Assembly: GCA_003241485.1 (NCBI GenBank)
Contig: QFQD01000067.1
Coordinates: 1 to 19,698 of the forward strand
Reading direction: 5' to 3'
Source of the DNA: Ancylobacter novellus
GTDB taxonomy: Bacteria; Pseudomonadota; Alphaproteobacteria; Rhizobiales; Xanthobacteraceae
DNA: 19,698 nt
Shown here: in pieces, positions 7,032-14,754 of the stretch
Layout: each line of letters begins with the position of its first letter
Numbering within the stretch: position 1 is the stretch's first letter
Notes under the pieces: generated by a model
Database searches by the model: none
The model's input: the letters and a program-made list of their open reading frames with translations, nothing else
Told to the model about the DNA's origin: nothing
Translations under genes and position numbers: made by a program

Positions 7032-8414
7032 ATGAGTGACCTCGACCGCGTCCTTGCCACCGTCGACGCCGACCTCGACGCCTCCCTCGAACGTCTGTTC
7101 GACTTCCTGCGTATTCCCTCGATCTCGACGGACAAGGTCTATGCGCCCGAATGCCGGCGCGCGGGCCAATGGCTGGTGGATGACCTCGCCGGGCTCGGCC
7201 TGACGACGAAGCTGAATGACACGCCCGGCCATCCCGTCGTCACCGCCAGGTCGGAGACAGGGGCGGGCAAGCGCGTGCTGTTCTACGGCCATTACGACGT
7301 GCAGCCGGTCGATCCGCTGAACCTCTGGGACAACCCGCCCTTCGAGCCGAAGATCGTCGAGGGGCCGAACGGCGCCAAGCGCATCGTCGCGCGTGGTTCG
7401 TCGGACGACAAGGGTCAGGTCATGACCTTCGTCGAGGCCTGCCGCGCCTATCTCAAGGTCACCGGCAAGCTGCCCGTCGACGTCACCATCATGGTGGAGG
7501 GCGAGGAGGAGAACGGGTCCGGCAACCTGCCGCCGTTCCTCGCCGCCAACAAGCCGGCGCTCGCCGCCGATATCGCCCTCGTCTGCGATACCAGCATGTG
7601 GGACGCCACGACGCCCGCCATCACCGTGTCGCTGCGTGGTCTGGCGCATGACGAGATCGTCGTCACCTGTGCCAATCGCGACCTGCATTCGGGCTATTTT
7701 GGCGGCGCTGCGGCCAATCCGCTGCATGTGCTTTCCAAGATCATCGCCAGCGTGCACGGGCCGGACGGCCACATCACCATTCCCGGATTCTATGACGGTG
7801 TCGTCGAGCCGCCGGACGCATTGAAGGCGCAATGGGCGACGCTCGACCTGACGCCGGAGAATTTCCTCGGCCCCATCGGCCTCGCCACCCCCATCGGCGA
7901 GAAGGGACGCTCGCTTGTCGAGATGACCACCTCGCGCCCGACCTTCGAGGTCAACGGCATGTGGGGCGGCTATATCGGCGAGGGGTCGAAGACCGTCATC
8001 CCTTCCATCGCCACCGCCAAGATCTCCTGCCGCCTCGTCGCCGGCCAGGACCCCGGCCATGTGCGCGATGCGGTACGCGCCTTCATCCGCGCGCAGATGC
8101 CGGCTGACTGCTCGGTCGAGTTCCTCGGCGGCGAGGGCTCGCCCGCCGTCGCCGTGTCTCACGACAACCCCAATCTCGCCAAGGCGGCGTCCGCGCTGGC
8201 GGAGGAGTGGGGCAAACCTGCGGTCGTGATCGGCGCAGGCGGCTCCATTCCGATCGTCGGCCACTTCAAGAAGACGCTCGGGCAGGACACGCTGCTGATC
8301 GGCTTCGCGCTGGACGACGACCGCATCCATTCACCGAACGAGAAGTACGACCTCACCTCGTTCCACAAGGGCATCCGCAGCTGGGTCCGCGTCCTCGCGG
8401 CGCTGGCGGAGTGA
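7032..8414 (+). CDS. M20 family dizinc dipeptidase/peptidase
   Basis: A 460-residue cytosolic metallopeptidase of the M20 family (carnosinase-like branch). The zinc ligands and catalytic residues are visible: His87 in YGHYDVQP, Asp125 in RGSSDDKG, catalytic Glu159 and ligand Glu160 in VEGEEENGS, Asp186 in VCDTS, and a C-terminal His in IHSPNEKYD. It probably hydrolyses dipeptides or N-acyl amino acids; the exact substrate cannot be read from sequence. I take the ATG at 7032, 5 bp after the upstream TGA. A GTG at 7023 overlapping that stop would add three residues; neither has a strong ribosome site, so translation is probably coupled to the ATPase gene. Confidence 0.92.
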   Translation: MSDLDRVLATVDADLDASLERLFDFLRIPSISTDKVYAPECRRAGQWLVDDLAGLGLTTKLNDTPGHPVVTARSETGAGKRVLFYGHYDVQPVDPLNLWDNPPFEPKIVEGPNGAKRIVARGSSDDKGQVMTFVEACRAYLKVTGKLPVDVTIMVEGEEENGSGNLPPFLAANKPALAADIALVCDTSMWDATTPAITVSLRGLAHDEIVVTCANRDLHSGYFGGAAANPLHVLSKIIASVHGPDGHITIPGFYDGVVEPPDALKAQWATLDLTPENFLGPIGLATPIGEKGRSLVEMTTSRPTFEVNGMWGGYIGEGSKTVIPSIATAKISCRLVAGQDPGHVRDAVRAFIRAQMPADCSVEFLGGEGSPAVAVSHDNPNLAKAASALAEEWGKPAVVIGAGGSIPIVGHFKKTLGQDTLLIGFALDDDRIHSPNEKYDLTSFHKGIRSWVRVLAALAE

Positions 8415-8425
8415 GGGAGGCGCGC

Positions 8426-9286
8426 ATGTCGCATCACTGGACGCAGACCTGGACCTTTCTCGACGGGCAATGGCACGAGGGTAACGTGCCGATCATGGGC
8501 GTGCGCACGCACGCGGCCTGGCTCGGCACCTCGGTTTTCGATGGCGCACGCGCCTTCGAGGGCGTGACACCGGACCTCGACCTGCATTGCCTGCGCGTCA
8601 ACCGCTCGGCGGTGGCGATGGGCCTCAAGCCGGTCGTCCCGGTAGAGAAATGGATCGAGCTGACCCATCAGGGTCTCAAGCACTTTGCGCCCGACGCCGC
8701 GCTCTATATCCGCCCGATGTACTGGGCGGAGCTGCCGGGGGCGCGTACGGTGGACGCCGACCCGGAATCCACCCGCTGGTGCCTGAGCATCTATGAGGCC
8801 GGCATGCCGGACCCGGCGCGCGGCGCGGCGGTAACCCTTTCGCCGTTCCGCCGCCCGACCATCGAATGCGCGGTGACCGACGCCAAGGCCGGCGCGCTCT
8901 ACCCCAACAACAGCCGCGCGCTGGTGGAAGCGCACAAGCGCGGTTTCGACAACGCCGTGCTGTGCGACATGCTGGGCAATGTCGCCGAGCTCGCCACGGC
9001 GAACATCTTCTTCGCCAAGGACGGGGTTGCCTTCACCCCGGCGCCGAACGGCACCTTCCTGTCGGGCATCACCCGCACCCGCTCCATCGGCCTGCTGCGC
9101 CAGGCGGGCGTGGAGGTGGTGGAAACGGCGCTGCGCTGGGAAGACTTCAAGAATGCCGATGAGGTGTTCACCACCGGCAACTATTCCAAGGTCGCCCCGA
9201 TCACCCGCATCGAAGAGCGCGAGCTTCAGCCGGGCCCGGTATTCCGCAAAGCGCGCAAGCTCTATTGGGATTTCGCCCACGGCTGA
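8426..9286 (+). CDS. Class IV PLP aminotransferase, branched-chain amino acid type
   Basis: A 286-residue fold-type IV PLP enzyme, annotated in related bacteria as branched-chain amino acid aminotransferase (leucine, isoleucine, valine with 2-oxoglutarate). Lys154 in VTDAKAGALYPNN is the Schiff-base lysine and Glu188 in GNVAELATANIFF contacts the pyridine nitrogen. ANIFF replaces the more common SGENIF form of IlvE, so another amino donor, or D-amino acids, remains possible. The ATG at 8426 has a strong GGGAGG (8415-8420) starting right after the M20 stop. It follows the peptidase by 11 bp, so peptide cleavage and amino acid transamination may be co-expressed. A hairpin terminator follows. 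Confidence 0.88.
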   Translation: MSHHWTQTWTFLDGQWHEGNVPIMGVRTHAAWLGTSVFDGARAFEGVTPDLDLHCLRVNRSAVAMGLKPVVPVEKWIELTHQGLKHFAPDAALYIRPMYWAELPGARTVDADPESTRWCLSIYEAGMPDPARGAAVTLSPFRRPTIECAVTDAKAGALYPNNSRALVEAHKRGFDNAVLCDMLGNVAELATANIFFAKDGVAFTPAPNGTFLSGITRTRSIGLLRQAGVEVVETALRWEDFKNADEVFTTGNYSKVAPITRIEERELQPGPVFRKARKLYWDFAHG

Positions 9287-9306
9287 AGCCGGGTTTGCAA
9301 ACGACA

Positions 9307-9332
9307 AAGCCCCCGCCGGCGGGCGGGGGCTT
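9307..9332. terminator. Strong hairpin between convergent aminotransferase and csbD genes
   Basis: AAGCCCCCGCC (9307-9317), 4-nt loop, GGCGGGGGCTT (9322-9332): a perfect 11-bp stem. It lies 20 bp after the aminotransferase stop and 24 bp after the csbD stop, with a weak T-rich tail on the plus side and AA/TT at the stem base, so it probably ends transcription from both directions. Confidence 0.82.
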
Positions 9333-9356
9333 CTCTTGGTTCGGTGGTGATGCCGC

Positions 9357-9560
9357 TCACATCTTGAAACGGCGGCTCCAGTCGTCGATCTGGCGGTTGG
9401 CCTCATCCTTGGCCAGGCCATAGCGCTCCTGGAGCACGCCTTCGAGCTCCTCGCGCTTGCCGTGCAGGCGGTCGACATCATCGTCGGTCAGCTTGCCCCA
9501 TTGCTGGCGCACCTGGCCCTTGAGCTGCTTCCAGTTGCCTTCGATCCGATCCCAGTTCAT
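9357..9560 (-). CDS. CsbD-like stress protein
   Basis: A 67-residue CsbD-family protein, starting MNWDRIEGNWKQLKGQVRQQ and rich in charged helical residues, as expected for this small family. Members are induced by general stress in several bacteria; the molecular role is unknown. GGGAGA lies 5 nt upstream of the ATG at 9560. It stands alone, convergent with the aminotransferase gene and divergent from the MeaB gene. I found no convincing stress-sigma promoter in the 128 bp upstream. Confidence 0.93.
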   Translation of the reverse strand: MNWDRIEGNWKQLKGQVRQQWGKLTDDDVDRLHGKREELEGVLQERYGLAKDEANRQIDDWSRRFKM

Positions 9561-9688
9561 GGCGGTCTCCCGTTTAATGAGTGGTCTCGCCCGGTCGGCG
9601 AGGGATGACGAGCGGTGCGCACCCGACGAGGGGTTGCCGGGACGCTTCCCGCTGCTAGCATCACCGAGATAACGCGCAGGTCCCCGAT

Positions 9689-10681
9689 TTGATCCACGCC
9701 GCCCCCCTTCCCTCGCTCGACGAACTGGCCGGCGGCGTTCGCGCCGGGAGCCGGGCGATGCTCGCGCGCGCCATCACGCTGATCGAATCGCGCAAGGCCG
9801 AACATCGGGAAATGGCGGAGCAGCTGATGCAGGCGCTGCTGCCTTTCACCGGCCACGCGATGCGCGTCGGCATCACCGGCGTGCCGGGTGTCGGAAAGTC
9901 CACCACCATCGACGCCCTCGGCACCCATCTTCTCGCGCAGGGCCACCGCGTCGCGGTGCTGGCGGTGGACCCCTCCTCCACCCGCACCGGCGGCTCGATC
10001 CTCGGCGACAAGACCCGCATGGCGCGGCTTTCCATGGATGCACGCGCCTTCGTGCGCCCCTCTCCCTCCGCCGGCACGCTCGGAGGGGTCGCCGCACGCA
10101 CGCGCGAGACCATGCTGCTGTGCGAGGCGGCCGGGCATGACGTGGTGTTGGTGGAGACGGTGGGTGTCGGCCAGTCGGAGACGGCGGTGGCGGACATGAC
10201 CGACACCTTCGTCGTGCTGATGCTGCCGGGCGCCGGCGACGAATTGCAGGGCATCAAGAAGGGCATCATCGAGCTGGCGGACATCGTCGCGGTCAACAAG
10301 GCGGACGGTGCCAATGCCGCGCGGGCCAAGGCGGCAGCGAGCGAATATCGCGCGGCGCTGCATGTGCTCGGCGGAAGGGAGCCTTACTGGACCGTGCCGG
10401 TGCTCACCTATTCCGGCCTGACCGGCGAAGGCGTGGCAGAGGTGTGGGACCAGGTCCGGCTGCATCGCGACTGCGCCGAGCGTGCCGGTGCGCTGCGTGA
10501 GAAGCGCAGCGCCCAGCAGGTCAAATGGATGTGGGCGCTGTTTGACGACCGACTGCGCGCACGTATGCGTGCGAATCCCGACGTGCGGGCTCAACTGCCT
10601 GCAATCGAGCGCGAGGTGGCGATCGGCACCCTCGCCCCCACGCTCGGCGCCTCCCGGATCGCCGGACTGCTGGGGTTCTGA
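9689..10681 (+). CDS. meaB: MeaB/ArgK-type G3E GTPase (methylmalonyl-CoA mutase chaperone)
   Basis: A 330-residue SIMIBI/G3E GTPase of the MeaB (formerly ArgK) family, which protects and reloads the B12-dependent methylmalonyl-CoA mutase. The GTPase motifs are Walker A GVPGVGKST (64-72), DPSST (94-98), GGSILGDKTRM (101-111), VETVGVGQSE (155-164) and the base-recognition NKAD (203-206). The C-terminal helical dimerisation region is present. The only in-frame start upstream of conserved sequence is a TTG at 9689, since a TAG lies in frame at 9656; AGG is 8 nt before it. The mutase itself is not in the window, so the partner must be elsewhere (inference). The older arginine-kinase label for this family is not supported. 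Confidence 0.93.
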   Translation: MIHAAPLPSLDELAGGVRAGSRAMLARAITLIESRKAEHREMAEQLMQALLPFTGHAMRVGITGVPGVGKSTTIDALGTHLLAQGHRVAVLAVDPSSTRTGGSILGDKTRMARLSMDARAFVRPSPSAGTLGGVAARTRETMLLCEAAGHDVVLVETVGVGQSETAVADMTDTFVVLMLPGAGDELQGIKKGIIELADIVAVNKADGANAARAKAAASEYRAALHVLGGREPYWTVPVLTYSGLTGEGVAEVWDQVRLHRDCAERAGALREKRSAQQVKWMWALFDDRLRARMRANPDVRAQLPAIEREVAIGTLAPTLGASRIAGLLGF

Positions 10682-10792
10682 ACGCGTAAAATACCTTTCG
10701 CAAGGGATGGACACGCCCTCCCGATGGTTCGACAATGAATTCTTAACCATCAGCATCGAGCGCTCCAAGACGCGCGGCGCAGGGAGGTCGGC

Positions 10793-11176
10793 ATGCCAGG
10801 GCAGGATCTCGCGGGACGCCGGATTTTCCTGGTCGAGGACGAGACTCTTGTCGCCGTCATGATCGAGCAGATGGTGGAAGAGCTGGGCGGCACGGTGGTC
10901 GGCAGCGAGGCCGGCATCGACGGGGCGCTCACCTTCCTCGCCAAGCACCATTCCGAAATCGATGTCGCGCTGCTCGATGTGAATCTCAATGGCAACCGCA
11001 GCTACGATGTCGCCAATGCCATAAGCGGCCACGGCATCCCGCTCGTCTTCGCCACGGGCTATACGGATGACGACATCATAACGGAGTGGCGCAGCCGCCC
11101 GGTGTTGGCCAAGCCCTTCCGGCTGGCGGAACTGGAAGGCGCGCTGGCCATGGCGCTCGCCCCCGGGCCCGCCTGA
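10793..11176 (+). CDS. Single-domain response regulator (receiver only)
   Basis: A 127-residue CheY-like receiver domain with no output domain. Acidic pocket Glu15-Asp16, phospho-acceptor Asp62 in ALLDVNL, Thr88 in FATGY and Lys107 in LAKPF are all present, so it should be phosphorylatable. Strong AGGGAGG (10781-10787) is 5 nt upstream of the ATG. No histidine kinase lies nearby, so the partner is elsewhere; receivers of this form are often found in Hyphomicrobiales as stand-alone partners of HWE-type kinases. It is 111 bp after meaB and 9 bp before the peptidase gene, so it probably heads a two-gene unit. Confidence 0.92.
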   Translation: MPGQDLAGRRIFLVEDETLVAVMIEQMVEELGGTVVGSEAGIDGALTFLAKHHSEIDVALLDVNLNGNRSYDVANAISGHGIPLVFATGYTDDDIITEWRSRPVLAKPFRLAELEGALAMALAPGPA

Positions 11177-11185
11177 TCGCCCGGC

Positions 11186-11806
11186 GTGCCGCGCGTTCTC
11201 GTCACCGGCTTCGGCCGCTTTCCCGGCGCTCCCGTCAACCCTTCCGGGCCACTGGCGCGCGCTCTCGCGGCCACCCGCCGCCTGCCGGGCGCCCAGATCG
11301 AGGCGAGCGTGCTGCCAACCCTCTGGGACGCCGCGGCCGGCTTTGCCGCCCAGCTCGACCGCCTGCAACCGGATGTCGTGCTGATGATCGGGCTGGCCTC
11401 CCGCCGACGGGAAGTATGCATCGAAATAACCGGCAGGAACGCGACCGGCCGGTTTCCCGATGCCGCCCGCGCACGCCCCGGCACGCGGCGCCTGCTCGCC
11501 GGCGGGCCGCCCACCCGCCGCTGCGCGGCCGAGGCTGCGCCACTGCTGCAGGCACTGAAGCGCGCCGGCGTACCCGCGCGGCTGTCGCGCAATGCCGGCG
11601 GCTATATCTGCAACGCGCTCGCCTACGGCGCATACGGCTGGGCGCAGAGGGCGGGTGCGGCGCGCCTCGCCGTCTTCGTCCACATCCCGCATCCACGGCC
11701 GGGCGGCATCCCGGCGGCGAAGATGCGGCGCGGGCTGGAAGCCCTGCTTGTCGCCCTCGTCGCCCGGCAGCGCCACGCAAGGCTTATGGCGGCGGCTGCA
11801 CGCTGA
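11186..11806 (+). CDS. Pyroglutamyl-peptidase I-like protein (family C15)
   Basis: A 206-residue cysteine peptidase of the C15 family, which removes N-terminal pyroglutamate. The TGFGRFPGAPVNPS start (7-20) resembles the family substrate loop. Cys142 in RNAGGYICNALAYG and His166 in FVHIPH are the catalytic pair. Glu80, in CIEITGRN, fits the third residue, but the surrounding GxxGGR motif of classical enzymes is replaced by ASRRRE, so the substrate may differ. The start is a GTG at 11186, 9 bp after the response regulator stop, with little ribosome site and thus likely coupled translation. Its end overlaps the convergent cytochrome c gene by 23 bp. Confidence 0.82.
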   Translation: MPRVLVTGFGRFPGAPVNPSGPLARALAATRRLPGAQIEASVLPTLWDAAAGFAAQLDRLQPDVVLMIGLASRRREVCIEITGRNATGRFPDAARARPGTRRLLAGGPPTRRCAAEAAPLLQALKRAGVPARLSRNAGGYICNALAYGAYGWAQRAGAARLAVFVHIPHPRPGGIPAAKMRRGLEALLVALVARQRHARLMAAAAR

Positions 11807-12128
11807 TCCGGATCGAGGCGTACCACGCCGCCAGATTGGCGATGTCGGCATCGGTCAGGTCCTTGCTGACCACCGTCATCATCTCGTTCTCACGGCGGCC
11901 AGCGCGGAAATCCTCCAGCGCCTTCACGAGGTAGAACTCCACCTGCCCCGCGAGATTGGGCGCCACAGGCAGTTGCGACAGGCCATCCTTGCCGTGGCAC
12001 ACCGCGCATTGGGCGGACGCCTTGGCCCCGCCCGCCTTGGCATCCTGCGCGATGGCGGGCGATGCCAGAGCCCCGGCGCACAGCAACGTCACTGCCGCGA
12101 GGCGCGGCATGCTCAACATCCATTCCAT
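11784..12128 (-). CDS. Small periplasmic cytochrome c (class I)
   Basis: A 114-residue monohaem cytochrome c with a signal peptide (cleavage likely after IAQ, about residue 28). Haem attaches at CAVCH (41-45) and the axial Met is probably one of the pair in NEMMTVVSKDL, followed by the usual C-terminal helix (DADIANLAAWYASI). It acts in the periplasm as an electron carrier. It lies 71 bp downstream of the PQQ dehydrogenase-like gene on the same strand and is its probable electron acceptor (inference from known gene pairs). A GGGAA precedes the ATG at 12128; an ATG three codons later is also possible. The 3' end overlaps the opposing peptidase gene. Confidence 0.92.
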   Translation of the reverse strand: MEWMLSMPRLAAVTLLCAGALASPAIAQDAKAGGAKASAQCAVCHGKDGLSQLPVAPNLAGQVEFYLVKALEDFRAGRRENEMMTVVSKDLTDADIANLAAWYASIRISVQPPP

Positions 12129-12153
12129 CGATTGTTCCCGGCGATGAGTGAGG

Positions 12154-12183
12154 CGTCCCCGCAGCCTCGCGACCGCGGGGACG
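12154..12183 (-). terminator. Intercistronic hairpin between dehydrogenase and cytochrome c genes
   Basis: CGTCCCCGC (12154-12162) pairs perfectly with GCGGGGACG (12175-12183) across a 12-nt loop. No T run follows, so it is more likely an mRNA-stabilising or partial-attenuation element that lets the two products differ in amount than a full terminator. Confidence 0.5.
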
Positions 12184-12199
12184 GAACCCGGCTAGCGGC

Positions 12200-13492
12200 T
12201 CAATTGTCGCCGTAGGAGATGCGGTAGATCGCGCCCGACGTGTCGTCCGACACCAGCAGCGAGCCGTCATTGAGCTGCGCCACCGAAGCGGGACGGCCCA
12301 GATACTCGCCATTCGGCGTCAGCCAGCCGGACGCGAACGGCTCGCTCTTGTCGGCGGTGCCGTCCTCCTTGAGGGTGGTGAACATCACGCGCGCCCCGAC
12401 CGGCGTGGTGCGGTTCCAAGAACCGTGCTGCACCGAGAAGATGCCGCCGCGATATTTCTGCGGGAACTGCTGGCCGGTGTAGAAGGTCATGCCGAGGTCG
12501 GCGGCATGCGCCACCATCTCGACTTCCGGCTTCACCGCATCGGCCGGCGGCGTCTTGTCCTTGTATTCGGCGGTACGCACCGAGCCGCCGCCAAAATAGG
12601 GGAAGCCGAAGTTCTGGCCGGGCTTTGTCGCCCGGTTCAGCTCGCCGGGCGGGATGTCGTCGCCCATGCCGTCGACCTGATTGTCGGTGAACCAGGCCGT
12701 CTTGTCTTTCGGATTGAAGTCCAGACCAACCGAGTTGCGGATACCCCAGGCAAAGACTTCGCGGTTCTTGCCGTCGCGATCCATGCGGACGATGCCGCCG
12801 ATACCGACCTTCTTGAACAGGTCGTATTTCTCCGGCGGGAACACGTTGAAGGGTTGCCCGAGCGTTATGTAGAGCTTGTCGTCCGGCCCGATGCGGCACA
12901 CGCGCGCCGTGTGGTTATAGGACTCCTCGCTCGCGGGAATGAGATCGCCCTGCTTGACGACATTGAAGGCGGCAACATCCGGCCCTTCGTAGAAATATTC
13001 CGCCGCCGGGAACACCAGCACACGGTTCTGCTCCGCCACGAACAGGAAGCCGTCCTTGGAGAAACAGACGCCATGCGGCAGCTTGAACTGTACCGAAGGC
13101 GCGAACACCTTCACCTCGTCGGCCACGCGATCCTTGTCGCGGTCTGTCACCGCCCAGACCTTCGATTTGCGTGTGCCGACGAAGACCACACCCGTGGTCG
13201 GACCGATCGCCATCTCGCGCGCATCCGGCACGATGGCATAGAGCGAGATCTTGAAGCCGTCGGGCAGCTTGATGTTCGACAGCGTCTTGTTGAACGCGGC
13301 GACACGCGGCCCGGTCTGCGGCACCGTCTCCATCTCCATGGAGGCGCCGGTGGACTGGAAGTTCGAGAGCTTTTCGAGATTGTCGGTCGACTGCGCGCTC
13401 GCGGGGGCGCTCACCGAAACTGCCAGCAGGCTGGCGAACATGGTCGAGGCCAGCAACGCGCCGGATCGCGTCTGGCGCCGGGACTTCATCAT
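12200..13492 (-). CDS. PQQ-dependent sugar/sorbosone dehydrogenase-like periplasmic protein
   Basis: A 430-residue secreted beta-propeller of the soluble glucose/L-sorbosone dehydrogenase family. The signal peptide covers residues 1-33 (ends APASA). Family features include His140 in KLPHGVCFS (catalytic-base position of soluble PQQ glucose dehydrogenase), WGIRNSVGLDFNP from Trp249, GQNFGFPYFGGG and QHGSWNR. It should oxidise a sugar or aldose in the periplasm using PQQ, passing electrons to the downstream cytochrome c. The true substrate is unknown and some relatives are not proven enzymes. Start ATG 13492 follows a near-ideal AGGAGG 8 nt upstream; the next codon is also ATG. Longer forms would read into the leader. 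Confidence 0.88.
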   Translation of the reverse strand: MMKSRRQTRSGALLASTMFASLLAVSVSAPASAQSTDNLEKLSNFQSTGASMEMETVPQTGPRVAAFNKTLSNIKLPDGFKISLYAIVPDAREMAIGPTTGVVFVGTRKSKVWAVTDRDKDRVADEVKVFAPSVQFKLPHGVCFSKDGFLFVAEQNRVLVFPAAEYFYEGPDVAAFNVVKQGDLIPASEESYNHTARVCRIGPDDKLYITLGQPFNVFPPEKYDLFKKVGIGGIVRMDRDGKNREVFAWGIRNSVGLDFNPKDKTAWFTDNQVDGMGDDIPPGELNRATKPGQNFGFPYFGGGSVRTAEYKDKTPPADAVKPEVEMVAHAADLGMTFYTGQQFPQKYRGGIFSVQHGSWNRTTPVGARVMFTTLKEDGTADKSEPFASGWLTPNGEYLGRPASVAQLNDGSLLVSDDTSGAIYRISYGDN

Positions 13493-13827
13493 GGGGGTTC
13501 CTCCTAGACATGCCGGACCTCGTTCGGGTCCGTTGCGCCGGCACGCTAGCACGCCCTCTCATAACGTTAAGTCAGCATTCATGTCCTTTACGATTAAAAA
13601 CCGAACGAACTCAATTATTACTCTGCGGCATTCAAGGTATGTAACATAATAATACTACATCTCGCCCAAATTTCATTTTATGAACTACATTATTCTGCAT
13701 ACCACAGCCCGCCACTCCGCCAACCCACGGAATGTTGGACAGCCAGGCGGCGATCTCCGCAGCCTTCCCTGTGCGGCGAATCCTGCTATGCGAGGGCATC
13801 GCCTTCGACGCGAGCGGGGCCTGCCCG
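13493..13827. other. AT-rich divergent intergenic region
   Basis: These 335 bp separate the divergent dehydrogenase and TauE genes. The segment from about 13560 to 13715 is strikingly AT-rich against its GC-rich surroundings, with runs such as ACATAATAATACTACAT and CAAATTTCATTTTATG, and a TAACGTTA palindrome at 13562-13569. I find no convincing gene or RNA in it. It probably carries the promoters for both directions and perhaps a binding site for a nucleoid protein. The plus-strand ATG at 13732 would extend the TauE protein by 32 residues but reads through non-conserved sequence. Confidence 0.6.
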
Positions 13828-14754
13828 GTGACGATCTACCTGCCGATTGCAGAACTGCCGGTGAACATCTTCGCCCTCCTCGCCATGGGGATCGCGGTGG
13901 GGTTCATCTCCGGCATGTTCGGGGTCGGCGGCGGGTTCCTGATGACACCGCTGCTGGTCTTCCTCGGCGTGCCCCCGGCCGTCGCGGTGGCCAGCGTCTC
14001 CACGCATATGGCGGCCTCCTCCTTCTCTGGCACGCTCACCTATCTGCGAAGGGGACAGGTCGACATTCCCCTCTCCCTCGTCCTGCTGGCGGGGGGGCTC
14101 ACCGGAACATTGACCGGCGTCGTCACCTTCCGCGTGCTGCGCAGCTTCGGCCAGCTCGATCTCATCATCGCCATCGCCTACATCGCGCTCCTCGGCACCA
14201 TCGGCACCATGATGGTGGTCGAGAGCCTGCGCGCGCTGGCGCGTGAATGGCGCGGGGAGAAATCCACGGTGAAGCGCCCCGGTGCGCATCCCTGGTTCCT
14301 GCGCATGCCGTTCAAGATGCGGTTTCGCGAGTCGCGGATCTACGTGTCCGTCATACCGGTCGTGACGATCGGCTTCGCCATCGGCTTTCTCGGTGCGCTG
14401 ATGGGCATAGGCGGCGGCTTCATCCTGGTGCCGGCGCTGATCTATCTGCTGCGCGTGCCGACGCTGACCTCGGTCGGCACCTCGCTGATGCTGACGCTGG
14501 TGACGATGGTCGCCGCCATCATCATGCATGCGGTGCTGAACCAGACGGTGGACGCCGTGCTCGGGCTCGTCCTCATGGTCGGCGGCACGGTCGGCGCGCA
14601 GTTCGGCGCGCGGGCCGGGCAGACGATGAAAGCGGAGAACCTGCGGCTGCTGCTGGGCATGCTGGTGCTGGCGGTCGGCCTGCGCGTGGCGTGGGACCAG
14701 ACCTCCCGTCCCGCCGATCTCTACGTTGTGCATGTCAGCGAGCGCGCGCCATGA
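13828..14754 (+). CDS. TauE/SafE-family sulfite/organosulfur exporter-like permease
   Basis: A 308-residue inner-membrane protein of the TauE/SafE (DUF81) family, made of two homologous halves of about four membrane segments. Each half carries a Gly-rich motif, FISGMFGVGGGFLMTP (26-41) and LGALMGIGGGFILVPA (from about 188). Relatives export or import sulfite, sulfoacetate or other sulfur anions; the substrate here is unknown. I choose the GTG at 13828 because the family N-terminus MTIYLPIAELPVN begins there and gives standard length; an ATG at 13732 is the alternative. The stop overlaps the next gene's ATG by 4 bp (ATGA), so the two products are made together. Confidence 0.9.
   Translation: MTIYLPIAELPVNIFALLAMGIAVGFISGMFGVGGGFLMTPLLVFLGVPPAVAVASVSTHMAASSFSGTLTYLRRGQVDIPLSLVLLAGGLTGTLTGVVTFRVLRSFGQLDLIIAIAYIALLGTIGTMMVVESLRALAREWRGEKSTVKRPGAHPWFLRMPFKMRFRESRIYVSVIPVVTIGFAIGFLGALMGIGGGFILVPALIYLLRVPTLTSVGTSLMLTLVTMVAAIIMHAVLNQTVDAVLGLVLMVGGTVGAQFGARAGQTMKAENLRLLLGMLVLAVGLRVAWDQTSRPADLYVVHVSERAP

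Noticed and set aside
6870..8330. Minus-strand open frame of 486 codons opposite the M20 peptidase
   Set aside because: Composition is that of a GC-rich shadow, and the plus strand has all M20 metal ligands.
9561..9688. General stress sigma factor (EcfG-type) promoter before csbD
   Set aside because: I looked for a GGAAC box with a properly spaced GTT element upstream of csbD and did not find a convincing match.
12425..13507. Plus-strand open frame of 360 codons opposite the PQQ dehydrogenase-like gene
   Set aside because: Antisense shadow of a recognised secreted protein; no family features or ribosome site.
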